From contig DLRL01000060.1 of the NCBI GenBank assembly GCA_002501085.1, positions 1-15,787 of the forward strand: 15,787 nt of DNA, read 5' to 3'. Of this stretch, positions 5,555-12,986 are shown in pieces. The notes under the pieces were generated by a model. That model was not told the DNA's origin and made no database searches. It worked only from the letters and a program-made list of their open reading frames with translations. Position numbers and translations under genes: made by a program. How positions within the stretch are numbered: the first letter of the stretch is position 1; each line of letters starts with the position of its first letter. The stretch comes from Gemmatimonadales bacterium UBA7889 (GTDB taxonomy: Bacteria > Gemmatimonadota > Gemmatimonadetes > Longimicrobiales > Gaopeijiaceae).

Positions 5555-6531
5555 TTGATCAGTTCGGCCGTCGCGTCGAATATTTGCGTGTGTCCGTCAC
5601 GGATAAATGCAATCTCCGCTGCATCTACTGCATGCCACTTGAGGGACTGACCTGGTTGAAGCGGGATGAGCTTCTTAATTATGAAGAGATTGAAACTGTC
5701 ATAAGGACGATGGCCGGGATGGGGCTTCGCCGAGTTCGAATTACTGGAGGTGAGCCGCTAATCCGGCGGGATCTCCCGGATCTTATCCGTAAGATTTCTG
5801 CTATCCCAGAAATTGAAGACCTTTCGCTCTCTACTAACGCGGTTCTGCTGGCTGATCAGGCACAAGACCTCAGAGATGCGGGCATTCAACGCTTGAATAT
5901 CTCGCTTGATTCCCTGCAACAGGATCGGGTTGATGAGATTGCACGTCGGCCTGGTTCATTCCCAAAGATTTTCGAAGGACTTGAGGCAGCTGAGCGAGTG
6001 GGTTTTGCACCAATCAAAGTCAATGTCGTGCTGATTCGTGGAAGAAACGATGACGAGATCGAAGATTTTGCTCGCATTACTAAAGAGCGGCCATGGCATG
6101 TGCGTTTTATTGAGATGATGCCGACGGGATCGAACCTCGATCTGAGTGCTAATAGTTTCATATCCTGTCAGGGAGCCTTAGCTCGCGTAAGAGCCATCGA
6201 TCAATTGGAACCAGTTGATGGGCCTTTTGGGAACGGACCTGCGGACTACTATCGATTCCCAGATGCACCTGGGACCGTTGGAGTCATCACTCCGATGAGT
6301 CATAACTATTGTCATCGTTGCAATCGTATGCGACTCACTGCTGCCGGACAGCTTCGTCCATGTCTATTCGGAGAGATCGAGACGAATTTGCGGGATCATA
6401 TTCGAGCTGGTCGGGACCTCCGTCCTCTTATTGAGGAAACACTCCAGATTAAGCCTGAGCGCCATTATTTGGTCCAGGGAAGCGAAATAGGGTCAGGAGG
6501 CCTCGTGGCTCTATCTCAGACTGGTGGGTAG
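5551..6531 (+). CDS. moaA: GTP 3',8-cyclase (radical SAM) MoaA
   Basis: MoaA carries out the first step of molybdenum cofactor synthesis, the radical rearrangement of GTP to 3',8-cyclo-GTP, which MoaC then converts to cyclic pyranopterin monophosphate. The N-terminal radical-SAM cluster motif CNLRCIYC gives C20, C24 and C27; GGEP follows at 66-69. The second [4Fe-4S] site that binds GTP is C254, C257 and C271. The protein ends in Gly-Gly, as functional MoaA proteins do (the tail enters the active site). At 326 residues it is of normal length. It is coupled to moaE by an ATGA overlap. moaC is not present in this cluster and must lie elsewhere. Confidence 0.95.
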   Translation: MIDQFGRRVEYLRVSVTDKCNLRCIYCMPLEGLTWLKRDELLNYEEIETVIRTMAGMGLRRVRITGGEPLIRRDLPDLIRKISAIPEIEDLSLSTNAVLLADQAQDLRDAGIQRLNISLDSLQQDRVDEIARRPGSFPKIFEGLEAAERVGFAPIKVNVVLIRGRNDDEIEDFARITKERPWHVRFIEMMPTGSNLDLSANSFISCQGALARVRAIDQLEPVDGPFGNGPADYYRFPDAPGTVGVITPMSHNYCHRCNRMRLTAAGQLRPCLFGEIETNLRDHIRAGRDLRPLIEETLQIKPERHYLVQGSEIGSGGLVALSQTGG

Positions 6532-6575
6532 ACCTCTTCGATCAGGCCTTTTACACTCCACTTTCCCAATCCTAA

Positions 6576-6599
6576 CCTAGGCTGGTCGTCCGGCCTGGG
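6576..6599 (+). other. Hairpin between moaA and mdh
   Basis: CCTAGGCT (6576-6583) can pair with GGCCTGGG (6592-6599) through eight pairs including two G-U, with an eight-base loop. There is no T-run after it, so it is not a standard intrinsic terminator. It may slow or end moa transcription or simply be chance. Confidence 0.25.
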
Positions 6600-6614
6600 A
6601 TCAGACTACTCAAG

Positions 6615-6620
6615 CATAAT
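6615..6620 (+). promoter_or_regulatory. -10-like CATAAT directly before mdh
   Basis: CATAAT ends six bases before the mdh GTG start (6627), so a transcript from it would begin at or near the start codon. No Shine-Dalgarno lies upstream of the GTG. No convincing -35 element is seen about 17 bases upstream. Confidence 0.3.
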
Positions 6621-6626
6621 TTTCTG

Positions 6627-7565
6627 GTGACTACTAAAAAGATCGCTGTGGTCGGAGCAGGGCATGTTGGTGCTACGTGCTCTCAGCTTTTGGCTCAAAA
6701 AGAACTAGCACAAAAAGTCATCCTTCTCGATATCGTCGAGGGGATACCTCAAGGGAAGGGTCTGGACCAGTGGGAGAGTGCTCCCATTGAAGGTTTTGAT
6801 TCGCGAGTAATCGGAGCTAATGCCTACGAGGAAGCAGAGGATTCAGAAGTCTTCATCGTGACGGCTGGAATCGCTCGAAAGCCGGGAATGAGCCGAGATG
6901 ACCTTCTCAAGACAAATGCAGGAGTTATCGGTTCTGTTAGCCGAGAGATTAAACGGGTCGCACCCGATGCAATCGTTCTCGTAGTCACAAATCCACTAGA
7001 TGTGATGGCACAGGTTGCTCTCGAGGAAACCGAGTTTCCTCGAGAGCGGGTTATCGGAATGGCTGGAGTGCTTGATACCGCCCGTTACCGGTCGTTCATC
7101 GCCCTGGAGCTTGATGTAAGCATCGAAGATATTCAGGCGCTGGTCCTTGGTGGCCATGGGGATACAATGGTCCCACTCGCGAGTTATACCTCAGTGAGTG
7201 GTATACCTCTCTCACAATTGCTTTCTCAAGATCGTATTGATGCACTAATCGAGCGGACTCGGAAGGGCGGTGGTGAGATCGTGAGCCATTTGAAGACGGG
7301 GAGTGCATACTATGCGCCGGCAGCTGCCGCCGTTCAGATGGCAGAGGCGATAGTGAAGAACAAGCGTAGGATCCTTCCTTGTGCTGCTTGGTTGCAGGGT
7401 GAGTATGGTATGAGGGACCTCTACTTAGGAGTTCCATGCTTGCTCGGTGAAAATGGAATTGAGCGGGTTATTGAGGTAGAACTTGATGAAGAGGAACGAG
7501 GGGCACTTGAAAGTAGTGCTGAGCATGTCCGATCAACTGTTGCAGCGCTTAAATCACTGGATTAG
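6627..7565 (+). CDS. mdh: Malate dehydrogenase (LDH-like type)
   Basis: A 312-residue NAD-dependent malate dehydrogenase of the LDH-like group, oxidising malate to oxaloacetate in the TCA cycle. The Rossmann motif GAGHVGAT begins at residue 10, and the acidic residue ending strand 2 (LLDIVEG) indicates NAD preference. The substrate loop TAGIARKPGMSRDDLL carries the Arg pair typical of malate rather than lactate dehydrogenases. VVTNPLDVM, VLDTARYR and the catalytic His in GGHGDTMVPL (H177) follow. The start is GTG with no ribosome site, perhaps leaderless. Its product NADH is the substrate of the complex I encoded downstream. A strong terminator lies 160 bases after the stop. Confidence 0.95.
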   Translation: MTTKKIAVVGAGHVGATCSQLLAQKELAQKVILLDIVEGIPQGKGLDQWESAPIEGFDSRVIGANAYEEAEDSEVFIVTAGIARKPGMSRDDLLKTNAGVIGSVSREIKRVAPDAIVLVVTNPLDVMAQVALEETEFPRERVIGMAGVLDTARYRSFIALELDVSIEDIQALVLGGHGDTMVPLASYTSVSGIPLSQLLSQDRIDALIERTRKGGGEIVSHLKTGSAYYAPAAAAVQMAEAIVKNKRRILPCAAWLQGEYGMRDLYLGVPCLLGENGIERVIEVELDEEERGALESSAEHVRSTVAALKSLD

Positions 7566-7725
7566 GAAGTGAGATCTCTCCTTAGTGGATGAGTTGGGAT
7601 TGACGACTTAACGACACCGAACCACACTTGGCCTATGACGAACATAAAGGATTGTCAGAATACCAACTCTAATCCCTACCGGGATCGCGAGATACTCGTG
7701 TAGCTGAAGATATCCAGCTGGCGAG

Positions 7726-7760
7726 ATGGCCGCGATTCCTTAAGGAATCGCGGCCATTTT
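7726..7760 (+). terminator. Strong intrinsic terminator downstream of mdh
   Basis: A perfect 32-base inverted repeat (7726-7741 with 7742-7757; arms ATGGCCGCGATTCCTT and its complement) is followed by TTTATT. Allowing a four-base loop it forms a stem of about 14 pairs. The flank on the minus strand is not T-rich, so it acts on plus-strand transcripts. The gap 7566-7725 before it has no gene; it contains two small hairpins (CGAG-ATA-CTCG and AGCTG/CAGCT). Confidence 0.85.
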
Positions 7761-7821
7761 ATTGCCATCCGAGTAGATCCTCTCTTGGTATGGATGTTAT
7801 ATGCGGGCTCAGTAGAACAGA

Positions 7822-7894
7822 TGGGGTGTAGCTCAATTGGCAGAGCGCCTGGCTGTTAACCAGGAGGTTGGAGGTTCGAGTCCTCCCGCCCCAG
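7822..7894 (+). tRNA. tRNA-Asn (anticodon GTT)
   Basis: A 73-nt cloverleaf. The acceptor TGGGGTG pairs with CGCCCCA, with discriminator G at 7894. The D-arm contains AGCTCAATTGGCAGAGC. The anticodon stem CCTGG/CCAGG holds the loop CTGTTAA, giving anticodon GTT. The T-arm GGAGG-TTCGAGT-CCTCC is intact. CCA is not encoded (GTAG follows), so the 3' end must be added by the CCA-adding enzyme. Confidence 0.97.
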
Positions 7895-7979
7895 TAGCAA
7901 TCAAGAAGAGTCCCTCCGTTCATGCTTGCTCACTTCAGTACTGCCCAGTAGGGTGTGCCACATATTGGCAAGATTCTGG

Positions 7980-7999
7980 GAGGATCTGCTCTGATCCTC
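7980..7999 (+). other. Perfect hairpin between tRNA-Asn and the FKBP gene
   Basis: GAGGATC (7980-7986) and GATCCTC (7993-7999) form a perfect seven-pair stem with loop TGCTCT. There is no T-run, so a standard terminator is unlikely. It could be a processing or 5'-leader structure for the downstream lipoprotein gene, or chance. Confidence 0.3.
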
Positions 8000-8037
8000 G
8001 AAATGCGACTCATTGACCTGGACTAGGAGCTATAAGA

Positions 8038-8514
8038 GTGAGAGATCAGCTTCACAACAGCGGCCTCGGGCTATTTGCGCTTCTCCTGGGATTCTTAGTA
8101 GCGAGTTGTGGTGATCCGTTTGCCCCCGAGGTAATTGAAGAGGCTGACTTTGCCGCTTCCCTCGGCATTGATCTCTCTGCAATGACCCGAACTGCCACGG
8201 GTCTCTATATAGAAGAGATTGAGTTGGGGACGGGAAAGACAGCGACTGCCGGAGATTTCGCAACTGTTACTTATACCGGCCAATTATCGAATGCTGCAAC
8301 ATTTGATGCAGGGACATTTTCCTTCACATTAGGCAGTGAGGGTGTGATCCCCGGATTCGACGAAGGTGTTACCGGTATGCGGGTAGGAGGAACTCGAAGG
8401 GTTGTGATTCCTCCAGAGCTCGGCTACGGAAATAGCGGAAGTGGCAGCATACCACCGGGCTCGATATTGATCTTCCGCATCCATCTTGATGCACTGGATT
8501 CAGATCTATTCTAA
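8038..8514 (+). CDS. FKBP-type peptidyl-prolyl isomerase lipoprotein
   Basis: A 158-residue exported protein. The N-terminus is a lipoprotein signal: hydrophobic GLGLFALLLGFL followed by the lipobox V-A-S-C, lipidated at C24. After a linker of about 35 residues an FKBP domain runs from about 58 to 155: GDFATVTYTGQL, TFDAGTFSFTLGSEGVIPGFDEGV, MRVGGTRRVVIPPELGYG, and SIPPGSILIFRIHLDAL at the end. These are the residues lining the FKBP active pocket, so it should catalyse proline cis-trans isomerisation and help folding at the membrane. The start is GTG with AGGAG (8025-8029) well spaced upstream. It is convergent with dcd, only 23 bases away, with no terminator seen between them. Confidence 0.92.
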   Translation: MRDQLHNSGLGLFALLLGFLVASCGDPFAPEVIEEADFAASLGIDLSAMTRTATGLYIEEIELGTGKTATAGDFATVTYTGQLSNAATFDAGTFSFTLGSEGVIPGFDEGVTGMRVGGTRRVVIPPELGYGNSGSGSIPPGSILIFRIHLDALDSDLF

Positions 8515-8537
8515 GGTCACGCTAAGAGCTTTCCAAC

Positions 8538-9092
8538 TCACATCTTAGGCAGGGTCACTCCAGTCTGTTCCATGTATTTCCCCTGCCGATCTGCGTAAGC
8601 CGTCTCTGGTTCTTCATCACCCTCGAAGAAGAGAAGTTGCGCTATACCTTCTCCTCCATAGACTTTGGCCGGCAAGGGCGTTGTGTTCGAGATCTCAAGT
8701 GTGAGATATCCCTCCCACGTAGGTTCAAGCGGAGTAACATTCACAATCAGACCACACCGCGCGTAAGTCGATTTACCAACGCAGACGACCAGCACGTCTC
8801 TCGGTATCCGGAAGTACTCTTCCGTGCGTGCCAACGCGAATGAGTTAGGTGGTATGATGCACTCGGATCCCTCAATATCTACGAAAGAGCGGTCGTCAAA
8901 ATTCTTCGGATCTACAATGGAGTTATGGACGTTCGTGAAAACTTTGAATTCCGATGATACACGGATGTCGTACCCGTAGGAGGAGAGACCATAGGAGATA
9001 TTCCCGTCACGAACCTGACCCGGCTCGAACGGGTTGATCATGTCATGATTTTCACACATCCGGCGTATCCACTTATCACATTTAATTGGCAT
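8538..9092 (-). CDS. dcd: dCTP deaminase
   Basis: A 184-residue enzyme that deaminates dCTP to dUTP, supplying dUMP for thymidylate synthesis; active as a homotrimer in the cytosol. Family motifs include MPIKCDKWIRRM at the N-terminus, SYGLSSYGYDIRVS near 34-47, FALARTEEYFRIP, the nucleotide-binding GKSTYARCGL, the catalytic Glu region LEPTWEGYLTLEISN, and YMEQTGVTLPK at the C-terminus. The frame extends five codons to a GTG (9107), but dcd proteins normally begin at this MPIK ATG, so 9092 is preferred. It points away from the nuo operon. It could be a mono- or bifunctional (dUTPase) form; this cannot be told by eye. Confidence 0.94.
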   Translation of the reverse strand: MPIKCDKWIRRMCENHDMINPFEPGQVRDGNISYGLSSYGYDIRVSSEFKVFTNVHNSIVDPKNFDDRSFVDIEGSECIIPPNSFALARTEEYFRIPRDVLVVCVGKSTYARCGLIVNVTPLEPTWEGYLTLEISNTTPLPAKVYGGEGIAQLLFFEGDEEPETAYADRQGKYMEQTGVTLPKM

Positions 9093-9126
9093 CTGGACGC
9101 TTAGCACTCACGGTGTTTAAGATCAG

Positions 9127-9158
9127 CGGGGCAGGGAGCCGGGAAGGCTTCGTCCCCG
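9127..9158. other. GC-rich hairpin in the dcd-nuoA gap
   Basis: CGGGG (9127-9131) pairs with CCCCG (9154-9158), enclosing an inner AGCC-GGGAA-GGCT stem-loop. The surrounding 50 bases are much richer in GC than the promoter region that follows. It lies between the divergent dcd and nuoA starts and could be part of the dcd leader on the minus strand. No known riboswitch motif was recognised. Confidence 0.3.
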
Positions 9159-9239
9159 AGGATGCGGCGCCCAAGATATACAAGTGCCTGAAGATCGTGC
9201 AAATCAATTGGAAATACTACCGAATCACGCCGTGTCCAG

Positions 9240-9269
9240 TTGACACTCCAGCAACGTCTCGGGTACCTT
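9240..9269 (+). promoter_or_regulatory. Putative nuo operon promoter
   Basis: A perfect TTGACA -35 (9240-9245) is followed after 18 bases by TACCTT (9264-9269), a weak -10. Transcription would start at about 9276, just before the palindrome at 9281-9298 and about 37 bases before the nuoA ATG. Confidence 0.4.
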
Positions 9270-9280
9270 TTCTCAACACT

Positions 9281-9298
9281 TAGTGAACAATTTCACAA
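9281..9298. promoter_or_regulatory. Putative Rex (NADH-sensing repressor) operator
   Basis: TAGTGAACAATTTCACAA is an 18-bp palindrome that matches the Rex operator pattern TTGTGAA-N4-TTCACAA at 13 of 14 specified positions (only the second base differs). Rex represses respiratory and NADH-oxidising genes when NAD+ is high and lets go when NADH rises; NADH dehydrogenase operons are classical Rex targets in Actinobacteria and Firmicutes. The site lies immediately downstream of the putative promoter and 14 bases before the nuoA start, a position suited to blocking transcription. The rex gene itself is not in the window. Confidence 0.6.
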
Positions 9299-9312
9299 AC
9301 ATAAGTTGAGTC

Positions 9313-9669
9313 ATGTCGGGAGCTTATCTCCCCCTCCTTCTGCTCTTCGGCATTTCCGTCGTTAATGCGATCGGGATGGTGGTCACATCACACATCTTGA
9401 ACCCGCTTCGGCCGACGCCCCAAAAGCTCATGTCCTATGAGTCCGGCATGATTCCTTTAGGGGATACCAGGGCCCGTTTCAGTGTAAAATTCTACATGGT
9501 CGCGATCAGTTTTATCGTGTTTGATCTAGAGACGATCTTTCTGATACCGTGGGCTGTTCAAATGCGTGAATTGGGTTGGAGCGCTTTTGTTGCGGTGTCA
9601 CTGTTTGTGGTCGTTCTTGCGGTTGGCCTTCTATACGAATGGAAGAAGGGAGGGCTCGAATGGGACTAA
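9313..9669 (+). CDS. nuoA: NADH-quinone oxidoreductase subunit A
   Basis: A 118-residue membrane subunit of complex I at the junction between the peripheral and membrane arms. Three transmembrane helices are visible at about residues 5-27, 60-82 and 88-109. The conserved loop between helices 1 and 2 has the YESGMIPLGDTRARFSVKFYMVAISFIVFDLETIFLIPWA pattern, including the Cys/Ser-flanked acidic loop near the quinone site and the buried FDLE. The start is ATG 9313 with only a weak GAG upstream. It overlaps nuoB by ten bases. Confidence 0.96.
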   Translation: MSGAYLPLLLLFGISVVNAIGMVVTSHILNPLRPTPQKLMSYESGMIPLGDTRARFSVKFYMVAISFIVFDLETIFLIPWAVQMRELGWSAFVAVSLFVVVLAVGLLYEWKKGGLEWD

Positions 9670-10346
9670 AGGACGTGCTGCCTGGGGGCGGAACATCGTC
9701 TGTAACCGGAGGAATGTTCGGCGATGGTAGTCCTACCTTCCTCACGAGCAAGATCGATTGGATTATCAACTGGAGTAGACGTAACTCCTTGTGGCCAATG
9801 CCCTTTGGTACCGCGTGCTGTGCGATTGAGATGATGGCGTCTGCTGCTTCCAATTATGATTTAGCACGGTTCGGTATGGAGCGGATGTCATTCAGTCCAC
9901 GTCAGGCTGATGTTTTGATCTGCGCTGGTAGAGTGCCGTATAAGCTGGCTCCGGTCCTTCGACGGATTTGGGATCAGATGCCTCAGCCAAAGTGGTGCGT
10001 CTCAATGGGAGCGTGCGCAAGTTCTGGGGGCGTATTCGATGTTTACTCTATGGTCCAAGGCATAGATACGATCATTCCAGTCGACGTCTATGTTCCAGGT
10101 TGTCCGCCCCGCCCGGAAGGATTGATCTACGGGCTGATGATGATCCAGGAGAAGATAAGAGAGGAATCACTTTCCAGGCACTTCGAACACCGTGCTGAGG
10201 ATCCAAGTTTGGTAGCCCGACCCCACGCGAACGATGCCCAGGTAGTTGGGCTCACCGGACCATTCGGTAACTCGACTCAGCAAGAGGAACTCTCGAACAA
10301 AGAATCAGGAGCTACGGAAGAGCCTCCGGAAGAGCTGATCCCGTGA
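9660..10346 (+). CDS. nuoB: NADH-quinone oxidoreductase subunit B
   Basis: A 228-residue subunit carrying the terminal [4Fe-4S] cluster N2, which passes electrons to quinone. The cluster ligands are C53 and C54 (GTACCAIEMM), C119 (SMGACASSGG) and C148 (VPGCPPRPE). The frame is open further upstream, but ATG 9660 follows a strong GGGAGGG and fits the family. It overlaps nuoA by ten bases. After the conserved core (to about residue 175) comes a charged tail of about 50 residues rich in Glu, Ser and Pro that most NuoB proteins lack. The stop overlaps the nuoC GTG (GTGA). Confidence 0.96.
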   Translation: MGLKDVLPGGGTSSVTGGMFGDGSPTFLTSKIDWIINWSRRNSLWPMPFGTACCAIEMMASAASNYDLARFGMERMSFSPRQADVLICAGRVPYKLAPVLRRIWDQMPQPKWCVSMGACASSGGVFDVYSMVQGIDTIIPVDVYVPGCPPRPEGLIYGLMMIQEKIREESLSRHFEHRAEDPSLVARPHANDAQVVGLTGPFGNSTQQEELSNKESGATEEPPEELIP

Positions 10347-11035
10347 CGCTTGATGAAACGAAGGCGGGCCTTGATGCCGTGGAGGAGGGTCCGCACCTCT
10401 CGGAAAGATCAACGGGTAGTTTAGATGGCAAGATAGATGATCCGGATGGCCATCCCTCGGTTGTTGCGCTCTTATTGCGATTTGGAGATTCGGTATCAGG
10501 TCATCGGGTGTCTGCGGGTACACAGCATGTTGTTTGGATTGATTCAGTGCGCAATCTAGAGGTTCTGCACTGGCTTCGTGATGATCAGGACCACCAGTAT
10601 GATATGATCTCTGATATCACTGCAGTCGACTATGGGGCAGGGCGCCCAATTGATATCGTTTATCAGCTATTTTCAACAGTTCACAAGCGTGCACTGAGAA
10701 TTCGTTGTGAACTCCCGCTCGATGGCCTGGAAATTGATTCAGTCGTAGAACTCTGGAGCGCTGCCAACTGGCTCGAACGAGAAGTCTATGACCTGTTTGG
10801 TGTGACTTTCCGTAAACATCCTGACCTCCGGCGTATTCTAATGCCGCATGACTATGAGGAAGGACATCCTCTGAGAAAGGATTTCCCATTGAGGGGTCGG
10901 TTTTCACGTGCGGAGCAGACACGTCGAGCACTCGATCAGTCAGTGGAACACTCATACATCGCTGAAGAAATGGACCTTGGACGTGACCCGCAGCAGGCAG
11001 CCCCGATCATCGGGACAAAGGATGGAGATGGGTAG
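10343..11035 (+). CDS. nuoC: NADH-quinone oxidoreductase subunit C
   Basis: The 30-kDa subunit of the peripheral arm, 230 residues. The family signature lies at about residues 136-180: WLEREVYDLFGVTFRKHPDLRRILMP, followed by HDYEEGHPLRKDFPL. The N-terminal ~40 residues are acidic and not conserved, so the true start could be internal, but the GTG at 10343 overlaps the nuoB stop by four bases, which argues for coupling at that point. The C-terminal ~40 residues after the RKDFPLRGR region are also variable. nuoC and nuoD are separate here, not fused as in E. coli. Confidence 0.95.
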   Translation: MTLDETKAGLDAVEEGPHLSERSTGSLDGKIDDPDGHPSVVALLLRFGDSVSGHRVSAGTQHVVWIDSVRNLEVLHWLRDDQDHQYDMISDITAVDYGAGRPIDIVYQLFSTVHKRALRIRCELPLDGLEIDSVVELWSAANWLEREVYDLFGVTFRKHPDLRRILMPHDYEEGHPLRKDFPLRGRFSRAEQTRRALDQSVEHSYIAEEMDLGRDPQQAAPIIGTKDGDG

Positions 11036-11046
11036 CGAGATTTCCG

Positions 11047-12327
11047 ATGAGTAAGAGGACTGTGGAATTCAACGTCGGTCGTAACCCAGAGATGGGAGTT
11101 GATGGCTCTGTGGTGGACAGCCCGATATTGCCCTTTGATATGCCAGAGCCTGACCTCGGCACCGAGAACATGTTGATCAATATCGGGCCGCAGCACCCAG
11201 CAACACACGGTGTGCTTCGACTTGTTTGTGAACTAGATGGGGAAACGGTAAAGCGTGTCATCCCGCATATCGGATACCTGCATTCCTCTTTTGAGAAACT
11301 TGGTGAATACCGCACCTGGAATCAGATCGTTCCGCTAACCGACCGTATGGATTATCTGGCCCCTCTAATCTACAACTGTGTTTACGTCATGACGGTCGAA
11401 AAACTCATGGGGATAGAAGTAACCGAACGGTGTAAAGTCGTGCGGGTGATCTGTATGGAAATGGATAGAATTTTCAGCCACCTGCTTTGGTTGGGTACCA
11501 CGGCGATCGATGTTGGTGCTTTTACGCCCTTCCTGTACGCCTTCCAGGAGCGTGAACGTATCTATCAGCTTCACGAAGCTTTTACCGGTGCTCGGATCAC
11601 AACCTCGGCGACCCGAGTTGGTGGGATGATGGCTGATTTACCGGAAGGGTGGACCACTGGATTACAAGATTTTCTTGACACGTTTCCGGATACGCTTGAG
11701 GAGATCGACCACCTGCTCACGAGGAACCAGATTCATATTGGGCGCAGCCAAGGCATTGGGGCGATTAGTGCTGAGGATGCGATCAATTCCGGATTCACTG
11801 GTGCGAATCTTCGAGCATGCGGTGTGGATTACGACGTCCGTAAAGACCAGCCTTACTACGACTACGAGACCTACGATTTCGAGATCCCTGTTGGACAATA
11901 CGGAGACTGCTATGACCGCTATTTGTGTAGGATGGAAGAAATGCGGCAGAGTGTCTCTTTGCTACGGCAGGCACTAGAGCGGCTACCCGATGGCCCGATT
12001 GATGTTGAAGATCCAAACATATCTCTGCCCTCCAAAACGGATTGTATGTCCGACATGGAGAGTATGATCCACCACTTCAAGCTCATTACGGAAGGCATAC
12101 CGGCTCCAGAGGGTGACTGCTACATGCCAATCGAGGGTTCGAAGGGAGAACTCGGCATGTATATCGTTGCAGAAGAAGGTGGAACAAAGCCTGTGCGCTG
12201 GAGGATCCGACCACCTTCTTTCGTGAATCTATCAGTTCTGCCGAAGCTTGCTGAGGAACATCTCGTCTCAGATCTGATCATGATCAACGCCAGTCTGGAC
12301 ATTGTACTCGGGGAGATAGACCGATGA
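11047..12327 (+). CDS. nuoD: NADH-quinone oxidoreductase subunit D
   Basis: The 49-kDa subunit, 426 residues, forming the quinone pocket with NuoB. Key parts are INIGPQHPATHGVLRL near residue 45 (quinone-site His), HIGYLHSSFEKLGEYRTWNQ near 77-96, and PLTDRMDYLAP near 98-108 (quinone-site Tyr). Further conserved blocks are RVGGMMADLP, LLTRNQI and the C-terminal ASLDIVLGEIDR typical of the family. The HSSFEK stretch differs from the usual HTG(I/F)EK. It starts 11 bases after nuoC; its stop overlaps nuoE by four bases. Confidence 0.97.
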   Translation: MSKRTVEFNVGRNPEMGVDGSVVDSPILPFDMPEPDLGTENMLINIGPQHPATHGVLRLVCELDGETVKRVIPHIGYLHSSFEKLGEYRTWNQIVPLTDRMDYLAPLIYNCVYVMTVEKLMGIEVTERCKVVRVICMEMDRIFSHLLWLGTTAIDVGAFTPFLYAFQERERIYQLHEAFTGARITTSATRVGGMMADLPEGWTTGLQDFLDTFPDTLEEIDHLLTRNQIHIGRSQGIGAISAEDAINSGFTGANLRACGVDYDVRKDQPYYDYETYDFEIPVGQYGDCYDRYLCRMEEMRQSVSLLRQALERLPDGPIDVEDPNISLPSKTDCMSDMESMIHHFKLITEGIPAPEGDCYMPIEGSKGELGMYIVAEEGGTKPVRWRIRPPSFVNLSVLPKLAEEHLVSDLIMINASLDIVLGEIDR

Positions 12328-12986
12328 GTGATGTACCGCTCAAGAATCCAGGTTGGGCTGGAAATACTGGTGAGTTTGACCTTACAGAGGAGGAAGTAAG
12401 GGGAGAGGACTTTATTGGGGAGCGCCCTTTACATGGTGGGCACTCTTCGGTTTCAGCAACGATGCCCTATATGCTGATTGAAAAGAACCCTGAGGCCGAG
12501 CTGTTCGAGGGAGAATATCAGGAACGCCTCAAGAAAATCCTTACCCGGTATCCGAAAAAACGAGCAGCGCTGCTTCCAGTGCTTTCAATGGTTCAGGAAC
12601 TCAGAGGGCACGTGAGCCCTGAGTCGATGGACCGTGTCGCTGAATTACTTGATCTTTCTCCGGCATACGTTCGGGGTGTGGCGACTTTTTATACGATGTA
12701 TAACAAGCGCCCTGTTGGTCGACATCTTGTCCAGGTCTGTACGAACATCTCGTGTAACTTGTGTGGTGCGGATGAGGTGTTGGCAGCGTTCCTAGAGTGT
12801 ACAAGCACCGAGCTTGGAGAAACTTCGGAAGATGGTGATTTCACTGTTATAGAGGCTGAGTGCCTCGCCGCATGTGGGTTTCCTACGTGCGTGCAAATCA
12901 ACTCACGTTACTTCGAGAATGTTACGCCTGCTGATATACCGAAGATTGTCGAGCACCTCCGAGCCCAGGTAAAGAAAGGCGACTGA
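12324..12986 (+). CDS. nuoE: NADH-quinone oxidoreductase subunit E
   Basis: The 24-kDa subunit with a thioredoxin-like [2Fe-2S] cluster N1a. The ligands are C139 and C144 (CTNISC) and C180 and C184 (CLAAC), after the helical domain with LRGHVSPESMDRVAELLDLSPAYVRGVATFYTMY. At 220 residues it is longer than the usual ~165-180: residues 1-50 form an acidic, unmatched extension before the normal beginning near MLIEKNPEAELFEGEYQERL. The ATG at 12324 overlaps the nuoD stop by four bases; an internal ATG near codon 47 or 50 is the alternative. It overlaps nuoF by one base. Confidence 0.95.
   Translation: MSDVPLKNPGWAGNTGEFDLTEEEVRGEDFIGERPLHGGHSSVSATMPYMLIEKNPEAELFEGEYQERLKKILTRYPKKRAALLPVLSMVQELRGHVSPESMDRVAELLDLSPAYVRGVATFYTMYNKRPVGRHLVQVCTNISCNLCGADEVLAAFLECTSTELGETSEDGDFTVIEAECLAACGFPTCVQINSRYFENVTPADIPKIVEHLRAQVKKGD

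Noticed and set aside
7096..7437. Long minus-strand open frame opposite mdh
   Set aside because: Lies entirely within a well-supported gene, has no family motifs and no ribosome site; shadow frame.
9086..9283. Plus-strand open frame in the dcd-nuoA gap
   Set aside because: It starts inside dcd on the opposite strand and spans the GC-rich hairpin and the putative promoter; no ribosome site or recognisable domain.
9576..9659. N-terminal extension of nuoB into nuoA
   Set aside because: The 28 extra codons only translate nuoA in another frame; ATG 9660 has a strong ribosome site and matches the family start.
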